From Lineus longissimus (lineage: Eukaryota > Nemertea > Pilidiophora > Heteronemertea > Lineidae), in the NCBI RefSeq assembly GCF_910592395.1, contig NC_088310.1, positions 2,177,501 to 2,241,500 on the forward strand: 64,000 nt of DNA, given 5' to 3'. Shown here piece by piece: positions 13,375 to 22,596 of this stretch. The notes under the pieces were generated by a model. The model was not told the origin of the DNA, ran no database searches, and saw only the letters and a program-made list of their open reading frames with translations. Position 1 is the first letter of the stretch. Every line of letters begins with the position of its first letter. The translations under genes were made by a program, and so were the position numbers.

Positions 13375-16300
13375 CTGCAAAGACAAAGGAAGGAGAGACT
13401 GAGAATTGACAACAGAGAGAGTCTGGAACTCCTTGCTGAAACCACATTTCTTTGATGAAACCCACTATCATCAAATCAGAAAGGCCATAAGGCACGGGAA
13501 ATAGAAGGATAGAGAGGAGGAAATAGAATTGTCGCCTAAACATCCTAAAATTACAAACTGAGCTTTAGAATTGTGAAATCCTATTTTCATGGTCTCGGTC
13601 TACATGTACATGAAATGTCGCTACTTGCATATATATGCATATCAAAATCTGAATAAGTTCCAACAACAGTCAATTTAACACGAAAAGAAAAACAGAGACA
13701 CAGCTGCCACAGTGCAGGCTGTCACATCACGAGCTCAAAATTAGAGGCCAATGGATTGCCAACTTACCATGCAACATACTGGTTAGAGTGCTCTAGGTGC
13801 CAAGTGGACAAAAACTGGGAGATTGATTATGGTCATCACATGCGCTGAATAGGAAGTTTTGTTTGCCTATGGAATCCGTCTCCCAGCATTTCAGAGAGCA
13901 CAATGTTGACATTATCGAAATAATAGGCATCAGGGCTAGAAATTATGAAACCTGAGGGCATCCATTAAAATTGCATGTAATTTTGAGAAATGTAGCCTCT
14001 GGAATAAGTGAACAAGGCCAATTGAGATGGGCAAAAAGTCATGCATGATAATATCACATATTAAGTACTACTATAATAGGCCTACAAGTGCTGGTATAAT
14101 TTTAAGTGTCCAGCTACTTTGACCAACATTTGTACAACCACATGAATGGTCTTTTAAAGCTGGCAACTTCATGGTCACATGGTAAGATTAGACAAGACAC
14201 ATCAATTATAATCAATAAAATCCACCTGACATAAAACCGAAATCGGCAAGTTTTTCTAAGCAAGAAGATGTAGGCCAAGGAAGACTTCTTTTTACTTTCC
14301 TTGGACACACCCACCACCTGAAAGAAAGGAGACAAACACATTCAAGACATGCATCTTTACATCCATAACTGTCCTCCTCTGCTTCACTCCCTTCAGTTTA
14401 AACTCCATATTGCATATGATATCACTAATCAGGTAAATGTACGTGAGGGCCCTAGGCCACGAAAGGAAATAAATTGGTCATTGGGGCATACACCATACTG
14501 AACTTCCAGTGCAGAGGGATATTGCCAACATAGCCTCAGCCCATACCGACCCACATTGCCTGGTAGCTGAGAATAAGCAGTGGACAGGCCTACATTTGAA
14601 GCTTTAGTAAACCTATATAATAGAATGGCATTGGGACCTAAGGAAACAGAGTAAGATTTCTTTATATGCAATTGCATCTCCAAACTTTATTTCTCACTGG
14701 CCTTACTCATTGATCTAGCTGATAAATTTGAACAGCAGCACCATCAAAGTTGTCTGTATTCACCTGTCTGTCATTTCATAATTTGCCGACAGATGAATCA
14801 GCAATCAACGATTGACAACAGGTCTATTCATGACTGAGTATATATGACTATGAGACATATGATGGTCACTTTATGTTGACTCTTTGTAGTCTACACTAGG
14901 ACACCACACAGTATCGAGTCAGGCCCCTTTTCCAATCTCCAGGTAATTTCATGACATTTAAATTTGACGATTTGTGATTCGACTTTGTGTGAGAAATGAG
15001 AGAGGCGATAGTGACAAATCTAATGTCTATATATAGGACCCTAAATGATTTCTAGGAGGCTCTTGTATTGTGTCAATCAATGATGACTTGAAATCACGTA
15101 AATAGGAAAATGGATCGCAGGATTTGAAGGGAAATAATTCAAATGTACTATCCTACCTCAACTTCCTTCATCATTTAGGCCCTAACTCGGGAAATAGGCT
15201 TACTTGCACACAATGTACACGCTTACATGCTTACGATGTACACTGTACAGGCGTTGTTCTTGTCGTTTCTTCGCGGTGATTACTTCAGTGCTAGCCGTGA
15301 AATGTCGCCTATTGAGTGTCTTCTGCAATTAATGCGGTGTGTCGACAACTATCTGTAATTCTGTGTCCGTTTTTGTAGCTACTATCAGACGTACACGCGT
15401 ACGCAGCAAGTACGAATGATTGTGACATTGTGAGTGCAGGTATCATTATTTCCCATGTTTAATTTCACGATGCCCGCAAGGACGGATCACAACGCAATCT
15501 CCAACTGCCACTATTCATTATCAAGTAATAAAACCTTTCGATTTATCATGAATATCTAAGTAGATGGATACCGGTATCTATTGTCACACTAATCCTCTCG
15601 ATTCATATCTCAAATGTGATGAAATTGGATCAAGTTCCAGGGAAGTTTAAGGACAAATGATGCAATCCCATAGCCAAGAAACATCACATCACTTTGTCAA
15701 TGTCCTGTCCGGTTGTTACAAGGACTGTGGAAATATTGGCACAATCACATACAGGACTCATCAAGGTTCCAATGACCGTGACGACACATGTGTTTAGACG
15801 CCTCGTTATACCAGGAGCAATTAGTGTCGAAATTTTAATTTCAAAGTCAAGTGATAATTCGGCAGAGGGACAATGCATAGTCTCCTCGATGCTTCAATTC
15901 TAGTCGTCTTCCTGTGTTAGGAGTTATTTATCTCTGATGACAAAAGTGGCCATTGTTTAAATATATTGTGCTCTTGTAAGAAGACGAAATATTTCTTTTA
16001 GGAGGACCTCCAACCCGCCCTAACTGGTCGCACCAAGTGGTGCCGCCTGCTGGTTGTGACAATTTCAGGTGGTTCCGCTCACAATGGACTGGTCGCTGTT
16101 CATCGAGAGATCTTCTTGGACGTACAAGTATGTGGAACACACTTTGGAGACTTATTTTGATAGCCGCCCTGCAAACATTTACCCTGCCTATTAATTAGAT
16201 TCCACGCTTGTTGACACCAATAGTCACTTTGTTGGCGAGTTTTGAAATATTTTGAAATGTCAACTTCAACCGACCTTTGTGTGCTGTGGTCAAAGATTTA

Positions 16301-16584
16301 GATACCTGCACAGTTTGGTTGGCCTACCCCACTGGTAATTGGATAGCTGGACGAAAGCTGGAAAAAACTTTACAAACAACGTAAGTGGGTTAAAATCGGC
16401 GACAAAACATATTCTGATACGAGGAGCTTCCAACATGTCAAGATTGTGTCTTATTCAACATAGGGGGAAACAGTAAGTATGTTGTCAGTAAGTTGTTCCT
16501 CCAATGATCCAAGATGGGCCTAATTAGTGACTTAACAGGACATTTTATTGATTGTGACATGATTGTACTGTCTTATTAGTCAAC
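13375..16584. other. Intergenic or 5' intron region of the transporter gene
   Basis: No convincing coding exon was found. The 5' exon of the transporter should lie here. A minus-strand segment ending near 14306 has an acceptor and an open frame, but its donor phase does not match the exon at 13374. A CpG-richer patch at about 15230-15420 could be promoter sequence; this is a guess from composition. Confidence 0.3.
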
Positions 16585-16870
16585 ATGTTCGAGCTATGTG
16601 AAGACGAGGACAATACTTTTCTTGTGAAACGAAGCATACCACTGTTTAACTATGCAAAGGGGAGAACAACGGCCGTCGCTGAAGACGGGGAGCTTCGCAA
16701 TCAAGGTAGGCAAATACTGAAGGACAACCTTTACCGAAATTTGTGCCACCCCAGGTTCGATTTTATTTTCAGAGTGGCTTGTTCGTGATGAAGTGAAAGT
16801 CAATTGCCCATTGTACCACGTGAAGTCATTGGACATAGCAATAGGGAATCACTCTTGCATGTCCGACTAA
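16585..16870 (+). CDS. Possible small two-exon gene of unknown function
   Basis: An ATG at 16585 opens MFELCEDEDNTFLVKRS, and the frame runs to a GTAGGC donor after 16705. A pyrimidine-rich acceptor ends at 16772, and the joined frame (exon 2, 16773-16870) continues NQEWLVRDEVKVNCPLYHV to a TAA, for 72 residues. The amino-acid mix on both sides of the junction looks protein-like, which is why I list it. The intron would be only 67 bases, very short for this genome. I recognise no family. It could also be the 5' end of a longer gene or chance. Confidence 0.3.
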
Positions 16871-17670
16871 TGCTGACGCGCCAGCAATCAAAGTCCCCTA
16901 GGAATGGTGTCCTACCAACCATTTGACGTCGGCCGGGTTATGTGCATAACTATAAAAACCAATGCCAGTTATACAAAATATGTGAAAATGATAAAATGAG
17001 CATAACAGGTCCCAGCTGCAGGATCTTCCGAAAAGATGGCGAAATAAATATTGCATTCGTGTAGGCCTATGTCTTGCTGGATATCTTTTATGCACTTTTC
17101 CAATCTTTGGTTTATTTTCGGACAGCGCCTTGAATAATGCATAGATGTCTTCAAAACATTTGTGTAAGAACATCAATAACAAAACAACGTTCAAAAACGA
17201 CCAGTGAAACGTGTTTTCTCAGTAAGCTTAAGATATGCGAGATTGTATACGTCATCTTGCATCTAGTCTTCAGTAATCCTATTGTTGAGGAAGATGTTCC
17301 GAGATGTACCCTCGGGGGACAAGGACACTTCAATATAATCCAATGAATAACACATGTAGTGGGACTTGTAAGCGCGGACATCGCCGACAGTCGTAGGTGC
17401 GATTGAATTCTAGTTTTGGGGCAACTAAACTACAATACACTACCAACCTTCGACTGCAGATTGCGCAGCTCCTTTACCTTTCGTATCCGATTGTTGATTT
17501 TGAATGCAAGACCAATATAAGCTACCGGTAACAGATGGGTAAACAGATTGGTTGTGACAATGGTTATAGATTCTAAACCGCGCGCACTGAAGATATCTGA
17601 ATGCACCCAGCAAAAGACGAAACGTACACTTGAATTATATTAACAAGAGTTCGTGTTGAACTGTCAGATC
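16871..17670. other. Non-coding stretch before tRNA-Cys
   Basis: No supported gene. It includes a TAGGCCTA word at about 17063. Open frames on the minus strand (about 16900-17190) show no recognisable domain or consistent splice signals. Confidence 0.3.
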
Positions 17671-17742
17671 GGGGATATAGCTCAGTGGTAGAGCATTCGA
17701 CTGCAGATCGAGAGGTCCTTGGTTCAAATCCGAGTGTCCCCT
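17671..17742 (+). tRNA. tRNA-Cys (GCA), canonical
   Basis: A 72-base cloverleaf: acceptor GGGGATA pairs with TGTCCCC (one G-T pair), D-stem GCTC/GAGC, anticodon loop CTGCAGA with GCA, T-loop TTCAAAT. The discriminator base is T, as expected for tRNA-Cys. Internal A box (TAGCTCAGTGG) and B box (GGTTCAAATCC) are intact, and a TTTT terminator follows at 17756-17759. It should be functional. Confidence 0.96.
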
Positions 17743-18195
17743 GGCCTATAGATACTTTTAACATTTTTGCACTCAAAACTTTCGATGTGGTCTGGCACAC
17801 TTTTTGGCAACAACCTGAGATGTGACGTGATATAAATATACAGTCAGTTACTAAATATGATAGTACAATGTACAGCTTGTACCAGTATAAACCACTACTC
17901 CATTGTCCCCAGCCATGCCTTTCTATTGGGCTATCACGGGGACAAAGACACCCCACAATTATTCATCAATAATCGATTGAAGAGAATAATCGTCTTTAAT
18001 CTTTGATGGTTCTTCATCGATATGTAACCAGCACCCTTTCGTCTGTAATTCGTCTATCTCGATTACCGACTCGAGAGAAAAGGTTGTGACGTGGGAAGAC
18101 AGTGACTTTGAAGAAGGGGCAAAATCTTCCTTTTCCTTGCCAATGATCTTGATGATTATCATAATCATATCTTTCAGATTCACCCTGACCACAAG
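17743..18195. other. Upstream region of the 18.2 kb gene
   Basis: The tRNA terminator lies at its left edge. A likely 3' splice site (TATCTTTCAG) ends at 18177, 18 bases before the ATG of the next gene, so a 5' UTR exon probably joins there. An in-frame TGA at 18109 rules out coding extension through unspliced DNA. A minus-strand open frame (18228-17959) covers much of it; see the rejected list. Confidence 0.4.
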
Positions 18196-19215
18196 ATGTT
18201 TGCCTCGCAGAAGCGGTACGGTCGCCACCTAGCTACGAAATCTGTCACTGAACGCGACTTCGCAAGCCGGCGACGAGACATCGATGACTCAGAGAAGGTG
18301 ACCCTACAAAAGCTAAAACTTGAGAAGATTAAAGTTTGGGAAGAATTAAGGCGGATTAATGTGAAGAGCCGAAGTTTGAAGCGAGGTTCGTTGATAGAAC
18401 GGGAAATTGTTGCAGAGAGAAAGAAATTGGAGAAACAACTGCAGGAACAACATCGTCCGGTGTCTAGTGCCGCTATTCATAATCATTTGTCCGGGAGTCT
18501 GATGATACGGGGAGTACAGCCACAACCACGGCCTACGTTCAAAGATGAGGAAGGTAGGCCTATGCGTCCCAAAACCACATCAGCGTACCGGGTAGCACTG
18601 TCGGCGCGGCAAATTGTCGAATTGCGTCCGAAGACAGCTGGGGCATTCGTCCCATCTGGACAGGCGCTGTTGCATCGTGAATCGAGTGAGCTCCTCCCAG
18701 CGGCAATGAATAGAAAACTCCTCAAGGCTGACCGGTTGGCGGATTCATTAGACAATCTACACATCAGACACTATCTGTCACCGGAGGAACTGAAATTTGT
18801 TGAATCGAACAACCGCCACAACCGGACGACAAGGCCGTCTCACTCCGGTTGGCAACCACGCCGCCTACTGAGCAGCGATCAAACTAGAACATCCAGCGAC
18901 GACGGTCTCGTACAGGCCACAGACGAGATTTCAAGTGTCTTGGACCATGATTCTGTCCAACCAAAACGACTGTTACAAAGAGAACGCAGCGCTAATAAAC
19001 TGCGTGAGAAGAGTTTGTCAGTGGACGATATAAGTCACTTGCAGGGTTCAAGTGAGACAAGAGAGGCTAGGGAGGTTGTGAGGCGGATTGAGAGAGATTG
19101 TGATATACTGGCGACCAAAGGGTTCATTACAAAGCCAATGTCTCATCCAACTGTGGTGAAGCTTCCCTCGGTAGAACCGGAGGATGACAATGCGGAGGGG
19201 ACAGACTCCAGTTAG
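18196..19215 (+). CDS. Uncharacterised basic protein with RPKT motifs, single coding exon
   Basis: A 339-residue open frame with an ATG in good context (A at -3) and an in-frame stop upstream. I recognise no named family. Residues about 30-85 are charged and helix-prone, probably a coiled coil. RPKT occurs at 124-127 and 144-147. A block at 151-192 (FVPSG, LLHRES, then SLDNLHIRH) is shared with the protein encoded convergently at 21.6-22.6 kb. The rest is rich in Arg, Ser and Glu and looks disordered. There is no signal peptide or membrane segment, so an intracellular protein is expected. An acceptor site 18 bases before the ATG suggests the transcript has a non-coding first exon. A polyadenylation signal may be the AATAAA at 19792-19797. 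Confidence 0.8.
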   Translation: MFASQKRYGRHLATKSVTERDFASRRRDIDDSEKVTLQKLKLEKIKVWEELRRINVKSRSLKRGSLIEREIVAERKKLEKQLQEQHRPVSSAAIHNHLSGSLMIRGVQPQPRPTFKDEEGRPMRPKTTSAYRVALSARQIVELRPKTAGAFVPSGQALLHRESSELLPAAMNRKLLKADRLADSLDNLHIRHYLSPEELKFVESNNRHNRTTRPSHSGWQPRRLLSSDQTRTSSDDGLVQATDEISSVLDHDSVQPKRLLQRERSANKLREKSLSVDDISHLQGSSETREAREVVRRIERDCDILATKGFITKPMSHPTVVKLPSVEPEDDNAEGTDSS

Positions 19216-19663
19216 CGACACTTTTTTATTGATTCCTTCTCATTCGTTATTTATCTGATAGTGGTGCATTGGTTTGCGCTCCGTTTGTGTTGGCCTAACA
19301 TTTAGTTGTGTCAGCTAGGTTCAAAGACGAAGTTGTGGTAGTCCAGACCGGACCAAGATTATACGGTATGATCCTAATCTTAGGTCTAGGCTTCTCTAGC
19401 TACAGATCAGTAGTGAACATGTGGTATAGGACTTTAAAACTTGGGCGGAAACTTACTTATACACCGGTCGTCTTCCGCTGAGCTGTACTAGTCTGTCTTT
19501 TCATGTCAGTTTCACGATCATGACGATAAGCATGTCAGACTGTGCAGTTATATCCACTGCTAGTTAACTTACTGAAGAGTATTTTAGTGTAACGCCATCC
19601 TAAGGTGTTATCCCCCCCCCCCCTCCTTTACACCATCCCCACCAATACCAGTCATTAATCTTT

Positions 19664-20115
19664 TGGTTGAGACGCGGTCGTTGTCTTAGTTCACTCATCT
19701 GCCGTCAGATGGAAGCCCGAAGTACCGGTAACTTGTCAGTGTCGGGCATCGTCTAACGAGTTGTGGCAGTCTTAATGTAATAATAAATGCCCCCCCCCCC
19801 CCCCACGGGAAAGGTGTCCTTCCCTGCCCTATTGTGTAATGACGGATTAAGGCATGATTCTGTAGAGAACCATGACCTTCAATGCCTCACAGAATGAATA
19901 AAAGCGCATGACCGTGAGCCTGAGACGATAGGGGAGACGATCTATTAAATCTGTTATACCAGGATTGCACCATCGTGACGACAAATTTCAAGTAACGGTG
20001 AATTAGCCAACGTATCGAGTTTCAATCAAGATGTAGGCAGCTTGGGGATATAGCTTAGCGGCAGAGCAATCGATTGCAAATCGAGAGGTCCTTGGTTCAA
20101 ATCCGAGTGTCCCCT
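19664..20115 (+). repeat. Copy 1 of a tRNA-containing segmental duplication
   Basis: This segment and the one at 20679-21098 share colinear landmarks: GAGACGCGGTCG / GAGGCGCGGTC, CCGTCAGATGGAAGC / CCGTCAGACGGAAGC, AGAATGAATAAA / AGAATAAATGG, ATTGCACCATC in both, TTTCAATCA in both, then AGCTTGGGGATAT at the tRNA start. The flanks are diverged, so the duplication is not recent. Confidence 0.75.
20044..20115 (+). tRNA. tRNA-Cys (GCA), diverged copy
   Basis: A 72-base tRNA with acceptor GGGGATA/TGTCCCC, anticodon loop TTGCAAA (GCA) and discriminator T. The anticodon stem ATCGA/TCGAG has an A-G mismatch at its outer pair, unlike the copy at 17671. A and B boxes are intact and TTTT follows at 20117-20120. 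Probably expressed, perhaps less efficient. Confidence 0.9.
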
Positions 20116-20678
20116 GTTTTATTTTTAACCCTCCCCCCTCCGGTGTAAAGTTTTGTCACTTACACTGACCTCCTTCAGTGAATTCCATTTGGCTTATCAA
20201 CAACCGGACCCTGATGTAAATACTTAGAATATACATGAACACTTCAAGGAAGACTACCGTCAGCTTCCCCACCAACAAAACGGAGACGCAAAACATGATG
20301 ATGTGTCTTCGGCGTTGACCCTCGTCGCGGTTTCTCACAGGCAAAACTGGACGGTTAGATCACGGACTAAGTTTGCATCATCTTGGTTAGTTGAGAATGA
20401 ACGGAATATTTGGACTACATCAGACCAACCTTATGACTATTTGGAGAATAAACGCCGTATTCTCAGGCAACAAAAGACGCAGCGTCGACGGTGACTTGGG
20501 GCATGAAGCATCAGTGGTTGTTCCTCAAATTTAAGTGTTACCATGCAAAAGAGAGCTAGAGAGACCATGTCCCTCCAATACAGGAGAAAAAAAGAAACTG
20601 TGTCAATCTATCTTTCGGTGTTTCCAAACAATGAGATTCCGTGACGGAGACATTCAAAAATGTCACATCGGCAAAGCT

Positions 20679-21098
20679 TGGCCGAGGCGCGGTCTTTTTT
20701 AGTTAATCAATCAGCCGTCAGACGGAAGCACAAACTTAAAAACGGATCTTCAAAGGCATCACACATTTCACTGATCAATTTAAGTTTGTCCAAAGATGTA
20801 CGGGAAGAAAATATTGTATCATGGGATTTCAATCTCTGAGATGTTGACATTCATGGTCTCTATAGAACCATACAGTACCATTATACGTCAGAATAAATGG
20901 CCCGACACCTTTTCCAGCGGACCTACTCGACTGCTACGCCGGTATTGCACCATCACGCCATCGAATTTCATATATCATTAAGTGCGGCCAAAGTATAGAA
21001 TTTCAATCAGCAAAGAACCCAGCTTGGGGATATGGCTTAGTGGTTAGAGCAATCGTCTCCAAAACGATAGGTCCTCGGTTCAAATCCGAGTATCCCCA
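20679..21098 (+). repeat. Copy 2 of the tRNA-containing segmental duplication
   Basis: Colinear with 19664-20115 through several shared words upstream of the tRNA. The copy ends with a tRNA that has anticodon CCA instead of GCA. Confidence 0.75.
21026..21098 (+). tRNA. tRNA-Trp (CCA) built on a tRNA-Cys body
   Basis: A 73-base cloverleaf with a perfect acceptor GGGGATA/TATCCCC, a perfect anticodon stem ATCGT/ACGAT, anticodon loop CTCCAAA (CCA) and discriminator A. A box TGGCTTAGTGG and B box GGTTCAAATCC are intact; a T6 terminator lies at 21104-21109. The acceptor, T-arm and flanking DNA match the neighbouring tRNA-Cys copy rather than the usual animal tRNA-Trp, so it probably arose from tRNA-Cys. 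All stems are intact, which argues against a pseudogene. Confidence 0.88.
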
Positions 21099-21603
21099 AA
21101 TAATTTTTTATACATCGCTTACATCAAGAATTTATAAGGACTATATTTTTATAAGGCCAGCACTATGTTTTATCAGTTCTTGTTGATAATGATACTCCGA
21201 GTGCACCTCTCAGCAATAATCAGGAGGGTCGCATTGTTTCTTATTGAGCGGTGTCGAATCAAGCTACCCGGCAGGAACAGATGTGGTGACATTATCCATT
21301 CGTTCTTGATGGATTAAAGTCGCGTGTCTTGGCGTACGGAAAGAAAACCTCCCCGGGTTTCTAGCCATGATCCTGTTGCGTTATCAATAAAACTGCCTGC
21401 GAATCCACCTTTCATTTCACCGATACCAGGAATTTGGTTCACTGTCGCACATGCAAATATCAGTTTGATAAGACCAGACGCTGTCAAAGACAAACAGAAA
21501 GCCACCATGACATCGGCTACATCGAGGCCAACTGACCCAACCAGCGCTGTCAAGCTTTGGAAACAAAAAAGTGTCTTTCAACATTAAGACTGACCTGTGC
21601 CAT

Positions 21604-22596
21604 TCATGGCACAATAAACGTGACACGTTTGGTTGGCAATCTGGGCCGTGACTGGGGACGACTTTCGAGTGGATTGAGCAAAATGGGCGGTAGATGGCCA
21701 CCATCTTGGACAAGATCCCCGCCATTTTGTTTGTCTGATTCCACATTTCCTACCTCGGGAAACCTCGTGTCGGCTCTATCCTTTGGTTTTAAAGTACTCC
21801 TCCTCATAGCGAAATCAGGAAGACTGTGGCGGTACATGAGCTTTCGGGAGGGGAATTCATTGCACATCGATGACAGCCTTCCATTTGGTCGGCTCTCAGC
21901 CATGATATTTCTGAGTTCCGTATGACTTTTTGATAAGTTCACTTTACCCTTATTGCAGTGCCTTTTGAGATGCATGTTGATGCTGTCCAAAGATCTCGTC
22001 CGTAACTTTGGTTTCTGCGGCGGTTTATACGATTTCAGTCTTGAAGAAGAGAATTCACGCTTTAACAAAACAGCGCCACGTGGCATAAAATGCCCAGAAT
22101 TCCCTACAACAGGTCGGATGGGTTGAATAGTGAGCACCTCCGCTGTCGCATGTTTCTCCTGATCTGCATCAATGCATGTCAAGTCCACGTTTTGATTAGA
22201 GTCTGACAACAACTCAGATGGCTTTGGAGCTGCGCGAGCTGGATAACTATTTGGTTTATATGCATCCTGTCCAACTCCCTCGATTACCCCCGTTTCACGC
22301 GATCGGAACAACCTTTGTTGCTCTGCCTTTCCGCACCCAAGTGAAACTTTCCGCTCCCCCCAACCTTTATCATCATCCGCGTAGACGGCGCCGGCGGCTT
22401 GTTGGAAGTCTTTAGACGGAGGTGTCCTGGTTACAGATACCCTGCGTCTGGGAGTTAACACAGGCTCCTCGTCGTTTTGTATCGCTGTAACATCACCAAC
22501 TGAATCCTTTTCATTGGTATTCAACACGATCAGGTGATTCGAATCATACTGTCCAAACCTCGGCGCTTCTGCAAACGAAGACTGTCGCTTAGACAT
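21604..22596 (-). CDS. Uncharacterised basic protein, convergent relative of the 18.2 kb gene
   Basis: A 330-residue open frame from an ATG with A at -3. I recognise no named family. There is no signal peptide or membrane helix; the protein is rich in Arg, Lys, Ser and Pro and probably largely disordered. Residues 160-213 (IRP, FMPRG, LLKREFS, then RSLDSINMHLKRH) align in order and spacing with residues 143-192 of the protein encoded at 18196-19215 (LRP, FVPSG, LLHRES, SLDNLHIRH): 32 versus 33 residues from the F to the S of SLD. The N-terminal half has serine-arginine stretches such as RRRVSVTRTPPS that resemble kinase sites. The C-terminus ends in a short basic-hydrophobic segment (PTKRVTFIVP). 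Whether upstream exons exist is unknown. Confidence 0.75.
   Translation of the reverse strand: MSKRQSSFAEAPRFGQYDSNHLIVLNTNEKDSVGDVTAIQNDEEPVLTPRRRVSVTRTPPSKDFQQAAGAVYADDDKGWGERKVSLGCGKAEQQRLFRSRETGVIEGVGQDAYKPNSYPARAAPKPSELLSDSNQNVDLTCIDADQEKHATAEVLTIQPIRPVVGNSGHFMPRGAVLLKREFSSSRLKSYKPPQKPKLRTRSLDSINMHLKRHCNKGKVNLSKSHTELRNIMAESRPNGRLSSMCNEFPSRKLMYRHSLPDFAMRRSTLKPKDRADTRFPEVGNVESDKQNGGDLVQDGGHLPPILLNPLESRPQSRPRLPTKRVTFIVP

Larger units (their letters stand above)
19216..21603. other. Inter-gene region carrying a duplicated tRNA segment
   Basis: Between the two convergent single-exon genes this region holds a segmental duplication with two tRNA genes, listed separately, and two C homopolymer runs at about 19612-19624 and 19791-19804. 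No protein gene is seen. Confidence 0.6.

Noticed and set aside
14114-14341. Minus-strand open frame with acceptor near 14306, possible 5' coding exon of the transporter
   Set aside because: Its only good donor leaves phase 2, whereas the exon at 13374 needs phase 0; the ATG at 13338 already gives a full-length transporter.
16898-17194. Overlapping minus-strand open frames resembling a degraded retroelement
   Set aside because: No reverse transcriptase, integrase or gag motif can be identified and two frames are equally open.
17573-17956. Minus-strand open frame of 127 codons containing LGFEPRTS
   Set aside because: It is the antisense translation of the tRNA-Cys gene, a common artefact.
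17959-18228. Minus-strand open frame of 89 codons with protein-like acidic composition, overlapping the start of the 18.2 kb gene
   Set aside because: It would have to share its 5' side with the coding exon of the opposite gene, no acceptor or upstream exon was found, and no family is recognisable. An antisense transcript cannot be excluded.
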